Assembly (NCBI GenBank): GCA_050260055.1
Contig: JBLNBO010000018.1
Coordinates: 4,827-68,826, forward strand
DNA length: 64,000 nt
Direction of reading: 5' to 3'
Source of the DNA: JBLMYQ01 sp050260055
GTDB taxonomy: Bacteria; Bacillota; Clostridia; Acetivibrionales; UBA4821
Below, one piece after another: positions 9,106-17,362 of the stretch. The notes under the pieces are model-generated. The model saw nothing but the letters and a program-made list of their open reading frames with translations. It did not search any database and was not told the DNA's origin. The translations under genes and the position numbers were made by a program. Positions within the stretch are counted from its first letter, which is position 1; the number at the start of each line of letters is the position of its first letter.

Positions 9106-9122
9106 TTGTGCATGTTGCACAA
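9106..9122. promoter_or_regulatory. Perfect palindrome TTGTGCA-TGT-TGCACAA, candidate operator
   Basis: Seven-base arms with a 3-base centre lie about 45 bp upstream of the -35 box of the candidate T4SS promoter and 60 bp before the tRNA-Trp promoter on the other strand. No adjoining T-run supports a terminator, so a protein-binding site is the simpler reading. Confidence 0.45.
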
Positions 9123-9180
9123 TAATACATTTCATAGTATTTACCCATTCAGAAACCTATTAAAAACCTTTAAGCTTAAG

Positions 9181-9209
9181 TTGACACCTTCCGTATTATG
9201 TATTATAAT
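9181..9209 (+). promoter_or_regulatory. Sigma-A promoter of tRNA-Trp
   Basis: A consensus TTGACA, a 17-base spacer and a consensus TATAAT end 13 bp before the tRNA. Confidence 0.85.
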
Positions 9210-9222
9210 ATTTTTCACACAT

Positions 9223-9297
9223 AGGGGAGTGGCTCAATGGTAGAGTAGCGGTCTCCAAAACCGTCGGTTGCAGGTTCGAGTCCTGTCTCCCCTGCCA
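9223..9297 (+). tRNA. tRNA-Trp (CCA anticodon)
   Basis: The acceptor arm AGGGGAG pairs with CTCCCCT, followed by discriminator G and an encoded CCA. The anticodon loop CTCCAAA gives CCA, and the T-arm GGTTCGAGTCC is canonical. It has its own promoter and terminator, so it is a single-gene unit. Confidence 0.96.
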
Positions 9298-9314
9298 TTT
9301 CATTTCAAGCAGTA

Positions 9315-9342
9315 GATAGTAGGATTGTACTATCTTTTTTTT
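9315..9342 (+). terminator. Rho-independent terminator of tRNA-Trp
   Basis: Stem GATAGTA/TACTATC with a 6-base loop is followed by eight T. Confidence 0.85.
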
Positions 9343-9464
9343 ATGGATTTATTAAGACAGCATTAATTTTGGTTAAAGATGATTACCTTTTCCAAGCCGG
9401 TTCAATGTTAGTAAAAGCTAGATATTGTTCTGCTATATCGTATTTCTTTGGAAATATCCATAAG

Positions 9465-9497
9465 AAAACCCTTGGGTCTTATTCTCCAAGGGTTTTT
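9465..9497 (-). terminator. Terminator downstream of the DEAD-box helicase
   Basis: Stem CCCTTGG/CCAAGGG with a 10-base loop, flanked by A-runs and T-runs on both sides, can act in either direction. It begins 5 bp past the helicase stop. Nothing else is seen between 9343 and 9464. Confidence 0.8.
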
Positions 9498-9501
9498 CTG
9501 T

Positions 9502-11124
9502 TTATTTCTTATTTGCTTTTTCAATATTAATCTTTCTGCCGTTTATCTTATTGTTCTTCATTATAGTTAAGACCTCTGCAGCATATTCCCTTGGAACCTC
9601 GACAAATGTGAATGTATTAAATATATCAATGGCTCCAATTAGTTTTCCTGGAAGCTTGGTGCTTGAAGCAATACTTTCCACTATATGCCTCGGCTCGATT
9701 TTGTCTACCCTTCCGGCATTTATAAATAGCCTTATCATTCCGCCTTCATTCTCGGAAAAGTCAACCATTTCTTTCCCTTTTCTAGTATCATTTTGTACAA
9801 CCTCATCATCAATTCCAATAGCCATTTTCAAAAAGGCAGCCGCTATGTCAAGGCTTGTAATATAATTCTCCGGACCATTATTTATGCTAATATCCTCAAG
9901 CATTTTCTCAACATAATTTACATATTTGTTAAAGCGTCCTTCCGAAATTGTCTCTCTTAGTTTTTCCAACACGTTATTAACTCTGGTTTCTTCAACATCC
10001 ATCATTGATGGTGGTTTCTCCTGTTTTATCAATGATTTCGTATATCTTTGTATATCTCTTAGTTTATATAACTCCCGGCCGGATACAAAGGTGAATGCCT
10101 TTCCTGCCTTTCCTGCCCTTCCGGTTCTTCCAATCCTATGGACATAATATTCTTCGTCATTTGGTATGTCATAGTTGACAACCGCCTCTATATTGTCAAC
10201 ATCTATTCCGCGAGCGGCAACATCAGTTGCAATAAGAATATCAACCGCACCTTTCCTGAATTTTGTCATTACCCTGTCTCTCTGCCCTTGTTTCATATCT
10301 CCGTGAAGCGCTTCTGCCGCATATCCTCTTGATTGTAGGTTGGCCGTCAGTTCATCGACACGCCTTTTCGTATTGCAAAAAACCATAATAAGCTTCATAT
10401 TATATGCATCGATTATTCTAGATAGTAAATCCAGCTTTGCCGGCTCTCTGACTTCAAAGTAGTACTGTTCTATGCTTGGAACAGTCAACTCCCTGTGAAC
10501 AGCTTTAACCATTACAGCATTCTTTTGATATTTATCTGTCAAATCCAATATTTCTTTTGGCATTGTAGCCGAAAATAATATTGTCTGTCTTTTTTCTGGA
10601 ACCTCCTGAAGAATAGTGTCTATATCTTCTCTAAAGCCCATATTAAGCATTTCATCCGCCTCATCAAGCACTATCATCTTTAAGCTTCCAAGTTTTAAGG
10701 TATGGCGCCTCATATGGTCCATTACCCTTCCTGGTGTTCCTACAATAATTTGGGGACGGTTTTTCAATGCAGTTATCTGACGTTCAATCGGCTGTCCTCC
10801 ATATACTGGCAGTATTCTAATACCCCTTTTATATTTTGCAACATTTTTCATCTCTTCTGCTACCTGTATTGCAAGTTCTCTTGTAGGGCACAGCACCATT
10901 GCTTGTACAAAATGCTCTTCATGATTTATCATCTCAATTGCAGGTATGCCAAATGCGCAGGTCTTCCCTGTACCGGTCTGGGCCTGTCCGATTACATCCC
11001 GTCCATTCATAATGTGCGGGATTGATTGGCTCTGTATAGGCATAGCTTCTTCAAATCCCATCTCAAGAATTGCTTTCTGAACCTCCTTAGAAAGGTTCAA
11101 ATCTTTAAAATTAATGTTTTCCAT
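9502..11124 (-). CDS. DEAD-box ATP-dependent RNA helicase with DbpA-type RNA-binding domain, 540 aa
   Basis: The enzyme unwinds structured RNA and probably acts in ribosome assembly or mRNA turnover. Motifs in order are a Q motif (about residue 30), AQTGTGKT (48-55), PTRELAIQ, VLDEADEM, SAT and HRIGRTGRAG. The C-terminal ~75 residues resemble the DbpA/CsdA RNA-binding domain. The start is ATG at 11124, seven bases after AAGGA; the ATG at 11130 is almost inside that site. It is monocistronic, ending at a terminator. The family is CshA/DeaD/DbpA; I cannot say which orthologue. Confidence 0.93.
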   Translation of the reverse strand: MENINFKDLNLSKEVQKAILEMGFEEAMPIQSQSIPHIMNGRDVIGQAQTGTGKTCAFGIPAIEMINHEEHFVQAMVLCPTRELAIQVAEEMKNVAKYKRGIRILPVYGGQPIERQITALKNRPQIIVGTPGRVMDHMRRHTLKLGSLKMIVLDEADEMLNMGFREDIDTILQEVPEKRQTILFSATMPKEILDLTDKYQKNAVMVKAVHRELTVPSIEQYYFEVREPAKLDLLSRIIDAYNMKLIMVFCNTKRRVDELTANLQSRGYAAEALHGDMKQGQRDRVMTKFRKGAVDILIATDVAARGIDVDNIEAVVNYDIPNDEEYYVHRIGRTGRAGKAGKAFTFVSGRELYKLRDIQRYTKSLIKQEKPPSMMDVEETRVNNVLEKLRETISEGRFNKYVNYVEKMLEDISINNGPENYITSLDIAAAFLKMAIGIDDEVVQNDTRKGKEMVDFSENEGGMIRLFINAGRVDKIEPRHIVESIASSTKLPGKLIGAIDIFNTFTFVEVPREYAAEVLTIMKNNKINGRKINIEKANKK

Positions 11125-11293
11125 TTTCATTTCCTTTTTTATTTAATAATTTCTCAATCAGTTTCAGTGCTGTCAATCAACCTTCAAAAGCTCTGTTTCA
11201 GGTTTTAAATATTTAGCAAAAAAGAGTTATCTATTTTAAACTGCTTGAACATATAGATTATATTCGATTTCAGCACTAATAGCAAATCTTATT

Positions 11294-12742
11294 TTAATAG
11301 GCTTTTTTATAAAATACAAAATTTGAATCCTCATAGAGTTTTTTAAATCCCTGATCACTCGAAAGCACAGTATTTATCGAGGAATCCCTATATACCAAAG
11401 CGCAATTAAGCTTATATTTGTCAAATATTTTCCTATGGGGCTCTCTTATCCATTCACAATCATAATAATCTTTTATTACTTCAACCTTTGGCGAATACAT
11501 TGTGGTATAAGGCTCTGCCCTAGAGTCAATAAATACTTTTATATCATTTAATATAATATAGCTCCCAAAATCATATTGATTGAATATTCTCATAGTGGAC
11601 AAATTTTCATTTTGTTTGATATATTTTATAGCTTCTACAGGATAGTTCCTGCCGTCAACATACGACCATTGAAATAGATTCGGTACTGCATAAAGAGAAA
11701 ATGAAATGCATAACAAAGCAACTTGAATTCTTGATGGTTTAAGCATTATATTATGCTGACTTATATCACAGTCTTTTATAGTATCTGCAATGTAATCTGA
11801 GCACACAATTGCCGCAATGATAAAAAACAATGCACAATGCCTTATCGAGGTTAGCGACATGAATATTGATCCAAAAAGGAGAAAGAAGTGATGCATTTTT
11901 ATTTGTTTTTTGGTTATTAGAAATAATACGAAAACCAAGGCCGCAAAGAAAAACAGATTCAATCCTGCAGGTCCTTTAAAATTCGGGGACGAAAACTCTT
12001 TTATTCCTAAAGTCGTACCTATTAGATTTGCTCTAACTATTATGCCTATTTGTTGTAACCCAAAAGGATTGATTAGACCAACGACCCCTCCAATAACAAA
12101 TGGGATAAATAACTTTTTTAAATGGGGATTTTTTTGGCATGAAAATCTACCTATTGTAATTCCTAGCATATTAGTGAAATAGGGTAAGAATAATATAAAA
12201 TAAAACGGCCAAGCACCATAATGGATGTTAATTATTATCAGAGAAAGTATAGGAAGCATTATAATCCATTTATTTTTCCCGTCCTTAAGAAATGACTCTA
12301 TAAAAAAGATTTCTAAAATAAACAATGCGTAACTAAAAACCTGTGCACGTAGTGTTATGAAATCAGTTAATGCAAAAATGGTAGCACCTGATATTATTAA
12401 CGATAATATCCTATTCGACGACACCTTATAACATGTAATATACAATAATGAAAAAATCAAGCAGGTCCATAATAACAGTAGTAAATATAGGCCAGGGAAC
12501 CCTCCGAATTTATATACAAAATAAATTACCGGCGTTAAGAGCCAATGATTTGGAAAGCACTTCAGATTATCATGAATTGAAAATTGATCTATGGTAGTTA
12601 TACCATGATTGGTTATGTATTCTCCTACTTTAATGTCATAAAAAGTATCATTTTGAAAACTTTTTGGTACAGTTCCAAATGAGATAATAATCATTACAAA
12701 GAGAAATACCAAAGCGAAGCGTATTTTTGAATTCTTTATCAT
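11294..12742 (-). CDS. Multi-pass membrane protein, GT-C glycosyltransferase-like, 482 aa
   Basis: ATG at 12742 is eight bases past AAAGGAG. About ten membrane helices follow an early extracytoplasmic segment containing DTFYDIKVGEYI and PNHWLL. That segment resembles the acidic first loop of GT-C transferases that use polyprenyl-phosphate sugars. The C-terminal soluble part contains RIFNQYDFGSYI and FIDSRAEPY, a pattern seen in predicted GT-C proteins of Firmicutes. Substrate and product cannot be inferred. It stands alone between the helicase and a divergent small membrane protein. Confidence 0.6.
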   Translation of the reverse strand: MIKNSKIRFALVFLFVMIIISFGTVPKSFQNDTFYDIKVGEYITNHGITTIDQFSIHDNLKCFPNHWLLTPVIYFVYKFGGFPGLYLLLLLWTCLIFSLLYITCYKVSSNRILSLIISGATIFALTDFITLRAQVFSYALFILEIFFIESFLKDGKNKWIIMLPILSLIIINIHYGAWPFYFILFLPYFTNMLGITIGRFSCQKNPHLKKLFIPFVIGGVVGLINPFGLQQIGIIVRANLIGTTLGIKEFSSPNFKGPAGLNLFFFAALVFVLFLITKKQIKMHHFFLLFGSIFMSLTSIRHCALFFIIAAIVCSDYIADTIKDCDISQHNIMLKPSRIQVALLCISFSLYAVPNLFQWSYVDGRNYPVEAIKYIKQNENLSTMRIFNQYDFGSYIILNDIKVFIDSRAEPYTTMYSPKVEVIKDYYDCEWIREPHRKIFDKYKLNCALVYRDSSINTVLSSDQGFKKLYEDSNFVFYKKAY

Positions 12743-12885
12743 ATGTTTTTCTCCTTTGCCTCTATACCAAAAAAATAACATATGCATTTTTAAAAGTCAA
12801 ATTCAGCCAAATTATATTCTGTTCTGAAGTAACAGCATAAAAATCTATTATTTTTTTCATTAATTTAATATTGAATTTTAAAATA

Positions 12886-12915
12886 TTGTCTTAAAAATCA
12901 TATCCATGATATAAT
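12886..12915 (+). promoter_or_regulatory. Candidate promoter for the 173-aa membrane protein
   Basis: TTGTCT, an 18-base spacer and TATAAT lie 111 bp before the gene. The leader also carries an AGGAGGTG at about 12970 with no start codon behind it. Confidence 0.5.
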
Positions 12916-13026
12916 ATAATTTATAAGATAAACCATTTTTTTATATTTTGTATACCATCCAAGGATTTTTAGGAGGTGTAGCCAGACTTTTTTATCCTAC
13001 GTATATATTACAAAGGAGGAATTGAA

Positions 13027-13548
13027 ATGAAAAGGATACAGGAATTTGTCAACAGGTCGTTGAAGCCAATGTTTTTATGCTTTGCAAAATTAATGGTAGA
13101 AATTCTGGGATTCGTTAAAATTTGGTGGAAGTCAATGCTTTTATTCTCTGTAATAGCCTATGCAGGATATGCCGGCGGCGAAGTATTCGGAAAATATTTT
13201 CCTAATACTGTCTTAGTTCCATTTTTAGTCTTTATAGTATTTGGACTGTCAATAGTGTATATCAGAGAAAGGTCTTCATCTGGTAAAACCATTTCACTTA
13301 AAATGGAAGTACTCGCTTGCACACTTGCATCATTCGGCTCTCTGCAACTTGGCAGCTTTATCGCACAGACAACCCCTGACCAGCACTTCTTAATTGGAAT
13401 ATTCTGCTTTATGGGAATCGGGATGGCCCTAGCAGCTTTTTCATTGTATTATGAACTAACCAGGCCAAGGACATACCTTGAGCAAATGTTTCAGGATATT
13501 GAAGAAAGTTTTAAAAACAAACGCCCAATCCTGACACGCGTAAAATAA
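13027..13548 (+). CDS. Small multi-pass membrane protein of unknown function, 173 aa
   Basis: ATG at 13027 follows AAAGGAGGAATTGAA. Four hydrophobic helices (about 36-56, 60-78, 95-112, 122-142) follow an amphipathic N-terminus. The C-terminus is charged with a RPRTYLEQMFQDIEE segment. No family is recognised. It is a single-gene unit with its own promoter and a strong terminator. Confidence 0.75.
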   Translation: MKRIQEFVNRSLKPMFLCFAKLMVEILGFVKIWWKSMLLFSVIAYAGYAGGEVFGKYFPNTVLVPFLVFIVFGLSIVYIRERSSSGKTISLKMEVLACTLASFGSLQLGSFIAQTTPDQHFLIGIFCFMGIGMALAAFSLYYELTRPRTYLEQMFQDIEESFKNKRPILTRVK

Positions 13549-13566
13549 AATCTCAGCTAAATTAAT

Positions 13567-13604
13567 AAAAAAGTTCTTAAAAGTAATCTTTTAAGAACTT
13601 TTTT
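13567..13604. terminator. Strong bidirectional terminator between the membrane protein gene and tRNA-Leu
   Basis: A near-perfect 17-bp stem around loop TAAT (arm core AAAGTTCTTAAAAG) with T-runs at both ends serves both converging units. Confidence 0.9.
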
Positions 13605-13607
13605 ATT

Positions 13608-13692
13608 TGGTGCGGGCGAAAGGACTTGAACCTTCACGGGATACCCACTAGATCCTAAGTCTAGCACGTCTGCCAATTCCGCCACGCCCGCA
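13608..13692 (-). tRNA. tRNA-Leu (TAG anticodon)
   Basis: Acceptor arm GCGGGCG/CGCCCGC, discriminator A and an encoded CCA. A long variable arm marks a class II tRNA, and loop CTTAGGA gives anticodon TAG. Confidence 0.95.
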
Positions 13693-13765
13693 TTTATTTG
13701 ACCCGAAGCGTATTGTACTATATATAAGACTTTTTTTCAAGCCCCCATTAGTATTTTCTACAAAA

Positions 13766-13798
13766 AAAATGGTCCTTCACTTTAGTAAAGAACCATTT
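13766..13798 (-). terminator. Terminator of the 140-aa membrane protein gene
   Basis: Stem AATGGTTCTT/AAGGACCATT with one G-T wobble is followed by eight T on the minus strand. Confidence 0.8.
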
Positions 13799-13815
13799 TC
13801 TCTTTATCTAATTGA

Positions 13816-14238
13816 TTAAACTTTTCTGCCAATATTAAATAAGTATATCGGCCCCATGAAGAAGAAAACTATGCTTAGAATTAACATTGTTGTTGCGGAT
13901 TCGGCTTTGTATTCTGAAAATACTTTATAGATTGCGCCATAATACAATACGGCAGTAGCAAGACTAAACAAGAAACCGATTCCAGGAATAAATCCGCACA
14001 GAGATAATACAGGCATTATTATTTCCGGTTTTGTAATATCAAATATAAGTTTAAACGGCCCTGTTATCTTACCCAAAATGTACATATTGGCGACTGGTAT
14101 CCACGCCAGCCATGCATTTTCCACACCTTTACTTTGAGCAATTTTCATCAAACCTAAAGAACCTAACACGTACAACACAATTACTAAAATAAAAAAGACC
14201 AAAAACATAGAACCTAGCATTGCAATGATATTTTCCAT
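13816..14238 (-). CDS. Small membrane protein (DUF5684-like), 140 aa
   Basis: ATG at 14238 follows AAGGAGGC. Helix 1 (about 8-30) precedes a GLMKIAQSKGVENAWLAWIPVANMYILGKI segment (described here in parts: K-I-A-Q, W-L-A-W-I-P, N-x-Y). Three more helices follow. The W-x-A-W-I-P-x-x-N-x-Y pattern is typical of small membrane proteins of the DUF5684 type. The function is unknown. Confidence 0.68.
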   Translation of the reverse strand: MENIIAMLGSMFLVFFILVIVLYVLGSLGLMKIAQSKGVENAWLAWIPVANMYILGKITGPFKLIFDITKPEIIMPVLSLCGFIPGIGFLFSLATAVLYYGAIYKVFSEYKAESATTMLILSIVFFFMGPIYLFNIGRKV

Positions 14239-14435
14239 AATACTTTTGCCTCCTTATAATATTATTTTTTCATTTTTATATATTATTTTTTTAGAAACAA
14301 AGAATTAAATAACTGCTTTTATTATTATGATTTAAGAAATAATTTTGAACCTTGTAGACCTAAAATTATTATTCGATAAAATTTGGGTTTTTCCTTCTTT
14401 TTATGAAAATGTAGGTTAATATTTCAAGATTAGAA

Positions 14436-16061
14436 TTATAACGGCTTTCCTACCGCATTGTATAGTTGTCTCCTATCAAAGAGATAACCCCTGTATGGGA
14501 TTTTCCCATCGGCATTCAATGGTGGAATAATACTTTCTCCATAAGTACTATATTGAGAGCATATGTTTGCAAACCCAAGAACAGTAGGCGCAATATCAAG
14601 AAATGAAACTACCTTCTCATTTTCTTTATAGATGGTTCCCTCAGGAGAGATGATAAACAAAGGTACAAATTCCAAGTGCCTATTTTCCATTCTAATTGAA
14701 GCCTGCTTATATATCTTATCTTTCAATCCAGGAGTATGGTCTCCGAGAATTATAATATAGGTTTCCTTATCAATGGCCAGAGCTTCTTCTACGAAAGCTT
14801 GAATAGTAATGTCTACATATGATAGCGAATTGTAAAAATTCCTCATATTCTTATTCGTAATACCGTCAAAGCTTGCATTATGATAATAGTTCAATACATT
14901 TAAGAACTTACAATGATTGCTCATAGTAATAATATAGTAGAAAAATGGGCCAGACTGATTTTTCATTTTCTCCAGTACAAAGTTAAACACCTCGTGGTCA
15001 GGTGCTCCCCAACCCGCATCCTTTAAATTCATATCTTCCATATCATAGAATTTGTCAAAACCCATGCTTGAGAACGCATAATCTCTTTTATAATAGCTAG
15101 CATGATTCCCGTGAAATATCGAGGTGCTGTAAGAATTTTGAGACAATACTCTTACAAAAGAGTTCTTATGCTCATATGAAGGTAACTTTATTGACGGGAA
15201 ATTGCTTAAAGGCTCTACGCTGTTCATTATTGAAAACTCTGCATCAGAAGTACCGCCAGCCTTATGGTAATTCATCATGTATGGGTAATATATACTCTTA
15301 TCTGTCAGCGAATGCAGGAATGGCATAACATAACTGCCATCATGAGTTAGATTAACCGAGTTTGAATCTACAGATTCCATCTGAATAATAATTATATTCG
15401 GCTTTTTCAAAGATTCTGATTTTATGGTTTTTGGTTCACCATAATTAAACTGTTTTGCTATCTCATCATTATTGTGGAACATACAAAAATCTATCAACAT
15501 ATTAATAAGAGTCCCATAGTTTTCAACAACCGTAGATTCACTCTGCGGGTACCTTTTAATAAGCTGTATTAAGGACTTTCCCTTTAAAAAATTAATGGAT
15601 TCTATAACTAAGATTAAAACTAGGCATGCAAGAATAATATTATCTTCATAATGCATTGTTTTTAAGAATTGATTGTGCTTTACATATAAATACATAAACA
15701 CCGGCAAATCTATAACTGCAATAAGTTGATTAGCATTTCTCGGAGCACTTTTATGTATTACCACATCCAAAGATTCTTTTAAAAGCTTAAAGCTCTGCAG
15801 AATGTGTAAATAATAATGATAAAAGTTGAAGTATGAAATGCAAACCATAATATATACAACTTGCAATATGTAAAACAAAATAAGTAAAAAGCTTGGGCTC
15901 ACACTCAATATTAAGTATACCAGGGTAGAAAATATAAAAGTATAAATAACTTTATATATTATTTTTAATGGTTTCCGTTCGTCTGCAACATACAAATTAA
16001 ATATGGCAACCTTCATGGTATTTAACACTATGAATATACTGAAGACTAAAAAAGCTAGCAT
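14436..16061 (-). CDS. LtaS-like sulfatase-family membrane transferase, 541 aa
   Basis: Members of this family move phosphoglycerol or phosphoethanolamine onto surface polymers on the outer face of the membrane. About five N-terminal helices (to ~residue 165) precede a sulfatase-fold domain. It has IIIQMESVDSN (metal ligand Glu), GGTSDAEF (predicted catalytic Thr, about residue 268), FHGNHASYYKRD, MGFDKFYD and GDHTPG. The GGAGG lies 14 bases from the ATG, a long spacing, but an in-frame stop upstream rules out an earlier ATG. It is unlinked to other teichoic acid genes here, so the acceptor polymer is unknown. Confidence 0.85.
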   Translation of the reverse strand: MLAFLVFSIFIVLNTMKVAIFNLYVADERKPLKIIYKVIYTFIFSTLVYLILSVSPSFLLILFYILQVVYIMVCISYFNFYHYYLHILQSFKLLKESLDVVIHKSAPRNANQLIAVIDLPVFMYLYVKHNQFLKTMHYEDNIILACLVLILVIESINFLKGKSLIQLIKRYPQSESTVVENYGTLINMLIDFCMFHNNDEIAKQFNYGEPKTIKSESLKKPNIIIIQMESVDSNSVNLTHDGSYVMPFLHSLTDKSIYYPYMMNYHKAGGTSDAEFSIMNSVEPLSNFPSIKLPSYEHKNSFVRVLSQNSYSTSIFHGNHASYYKRDYAFSSMGFDKFYDMEDMNLKDAGWGAPDHEVFNFVLEKMKNQSGPFFYYIITMSNHCKFLNVLNYYHNASFDGITNKNMRNFYNSLSYVDITIQAFVEEALAIDKETYIIILGDHTPGLKDKIYKQASIRMENRHLEFVPLFIISPEGTIYKENEKVVSFLDIAPTVLGFANICSQYSTYGESIIPPLNADGKIPYRGYLFDRRQLYNAVGKPL

Positions 16062-16184
16062 GATATATCTTAATTACCTCCAAAATCCAGACTGAAGACA
16101 ATACATATTATACTCACCAATGCTTTATTAGACAATAACCTGTATCTCTTTAAAATTATTTTTGGTAAACCCTGGAATAAATCT

Positions 16185-16212
16185 TTGTAAATTACTATAG
16201 ATATGATATAAT
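16185..16212 (+). promoter_or_regulatory. Candidate promoter and structured leader of the first receiver gene
   Basis: TTGTAA, 16 bases, TATAAT. The 140-base leader holds a hairpin ACCAG/CTGGT near 16252-16268 and a second TGCTGTT/AACAGCA just before the ribosome site (about 16323-16340). Confidence 0.5.
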
Positions 16213-16355
16213 TGAGTTTAAATATAACATAGTTCTTTGGTAAATTTTAAGACCAGCTAATCTGGTTTTAAGATGTTTATTAAGCTGGATAAGAATAAAA
16301 CACTGACGTAGATAAAAATGGATGCTGTTAAAACAGCAAGAAAGGAGTGACTTCC

Positions 16356-16712
16356 ATGGTTATTCAAATTCTTCTGGTAGACGACGATGATAACTTCAGA
16401 GCGAGAATTCGGTTCTACTTGGGAAAGGTGTTGCAAAATTGCGATTTTAAAGAAGCTGTCAATGGTTATGAAGCGCTCCAACTCGTTAATGAAAAAAGGT
16501 TTGATTTAATAATTTCTGATTTTGACATGCCCATAATGGGTGGAGAGGAATTTACTTATAAGGTTAGAAAATGGCTGCACTTAGAAACTCCCATTATACT
16601 TGTCACAGATCTATTTTTTGAACAAGAGTATTCTTCAATGGGTTTCAGCTCATTTGTGCACAAAAGCGATATACATGAGTCGCTTTTAAATCAAGTACGA
16701 AAATTTATTTAA
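16356..16712 (+). CDS. Stand-alone receiver-domain protein (CheY-like), 118 aa
   Basis: ATG at 16356 is eight bases past AAAGGAG; the GTG at 16347 overlaps that site. The protein is a single receiver domain and nothing else. It has an acidic pocket VDDDD near residues 8-12, phospho-acceptor Asp in IISDFDMP, Thr in ILVTD and Lys in VHKSD, so all phosphorelay residues are present. There is no output domain, so it should signal by protein binding or as a phosphate relay. It is closely related to the next gene, especially over the C-terminal SFVHKSD...L...VRKF region. No kinase is adjacent. Confidence 0.9.
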   Translation: MVIQILLVDDDDNFRARIRFYLGKVLQNCDFKEAVNGYEALQLVNEKRFDLIISDFDMPIMGGEEFTYKVRKWLHLETPIILVTDLFFEQEYSSMGFSSFVHKSDIHESLLNQVRKFI

Positions 16713-16713
16713 A

Positions 16714-16752
16714 AAATATAAAGGGAGGTTTAATACCTCCCTTTATATTTTT
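16714..16752 (+). terminator. Terminator after the first receiver gene
   Basis: Stem AATATAAAGGGAGGT paired with its complement around a 5-base loop, followed by TTTTTC. It begins at the stop codon. Confidence 0.88.
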
Positions 16753-16868
16753 CTTTTAAATATTGCTCCATTAGTAAAAAAAATATATAATTATTTTTTG
16801 GATGATAAAAGTATTAAAAATACCCGTTAATTTATAGTAAATGGGAGTCGTAGAAAGTGGGGTGGCTT

Positions 16869-17219
16869 ATGAGTGAAATTCTCTTAGTGGATGACGAGGA
16901 AGAATTTTTAGAGAAACTCGAAAAATTTCTCCAATATCGTTTAAAAGACTGTAGTTTTGCCAAGGCAAGCAACGGAAAGGCAGCTCTTGATATTGCTGAT
17001 AATCAAAGGTTTGATCTGATTATCTGCGATTACGAAATGCCTGTAATGGATGGAGGTGGATTTATTTCCGGTATAAGAAGCTGGAAGCTGCAAACTCCGG
17101 TTATACTCCTAACCACGTTGTGTCTGGAACAATCTTATTCGCAGATGGGCTTCGACTCATTTGTACACAAAAGTGATTTAGAGACTTCATTGTTAAAAGA
17201 AGTACGAAAATTTTTATAA
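16869..17219 (+). CDS. Second stand-alone receiver-domain protein, 116 aa
   Basis: ATG at 16869 follows GTGGGGTGGCTT. This is a receiver domain only, with VDDEEE, Asp in IICDYEMPVMDG, Thr in ILLTT and Lys in VHKSD. It is a paralogue of the preceding gene, but the two are separated by a strong terminator, so they are separate transcripts. It lacks an output domain. Its GGGGTGG-type ribosome site recurs before the next gene. Confidence 0.9.
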   Translation: MSEILLVDDEEEFLEKLEKFLQYRLKDCSFAKASNGKAALDIADNQRFDLIICDYEMPVMDGGGFISGIRSWKLQTPVILLTTLCLEQSYSQMGFDSFVHKSDLETSLLKEVRKFL

Positions 17220-17234
17220 TTTCAATCTACTCAG

Positions 17235-17261
17235 ACTGCCCCTAAAAGGGGCAGTTTTTTT
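17235..17261 (+). terminator. Terminator after the second receiver gene
   Basis: Stem ACTGCCCC/GGGGCAGT with a short A-rich loop and seven T. Confidence 0.92.
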
Positions 17262-17362
17262 ATTTTCTATAATCGTTCCCTGTCAAATACTAGTAAAAAA
17301 AGCTTGGAAATAGTATAATTATATTGAATATAATATAAATAAAACCTATCGGGGTGGATTAT

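Noticed and set aside
9223..9297. tRNA-Trp as the attachment site of the T4SS element
   Set aside because: Integrated elements normally lie at the tRNA 3' side; the T4SS is on the 5' side, and no integrase or repeated tRNA end is visible.
12965..12985. Extra ribosome site AGGAGGTG before the 173-aa gene, and similar ones near 30968 and 40557
   Set aside because: No start codon at a usable distance opens more than a few codons, so I do not call genes there.
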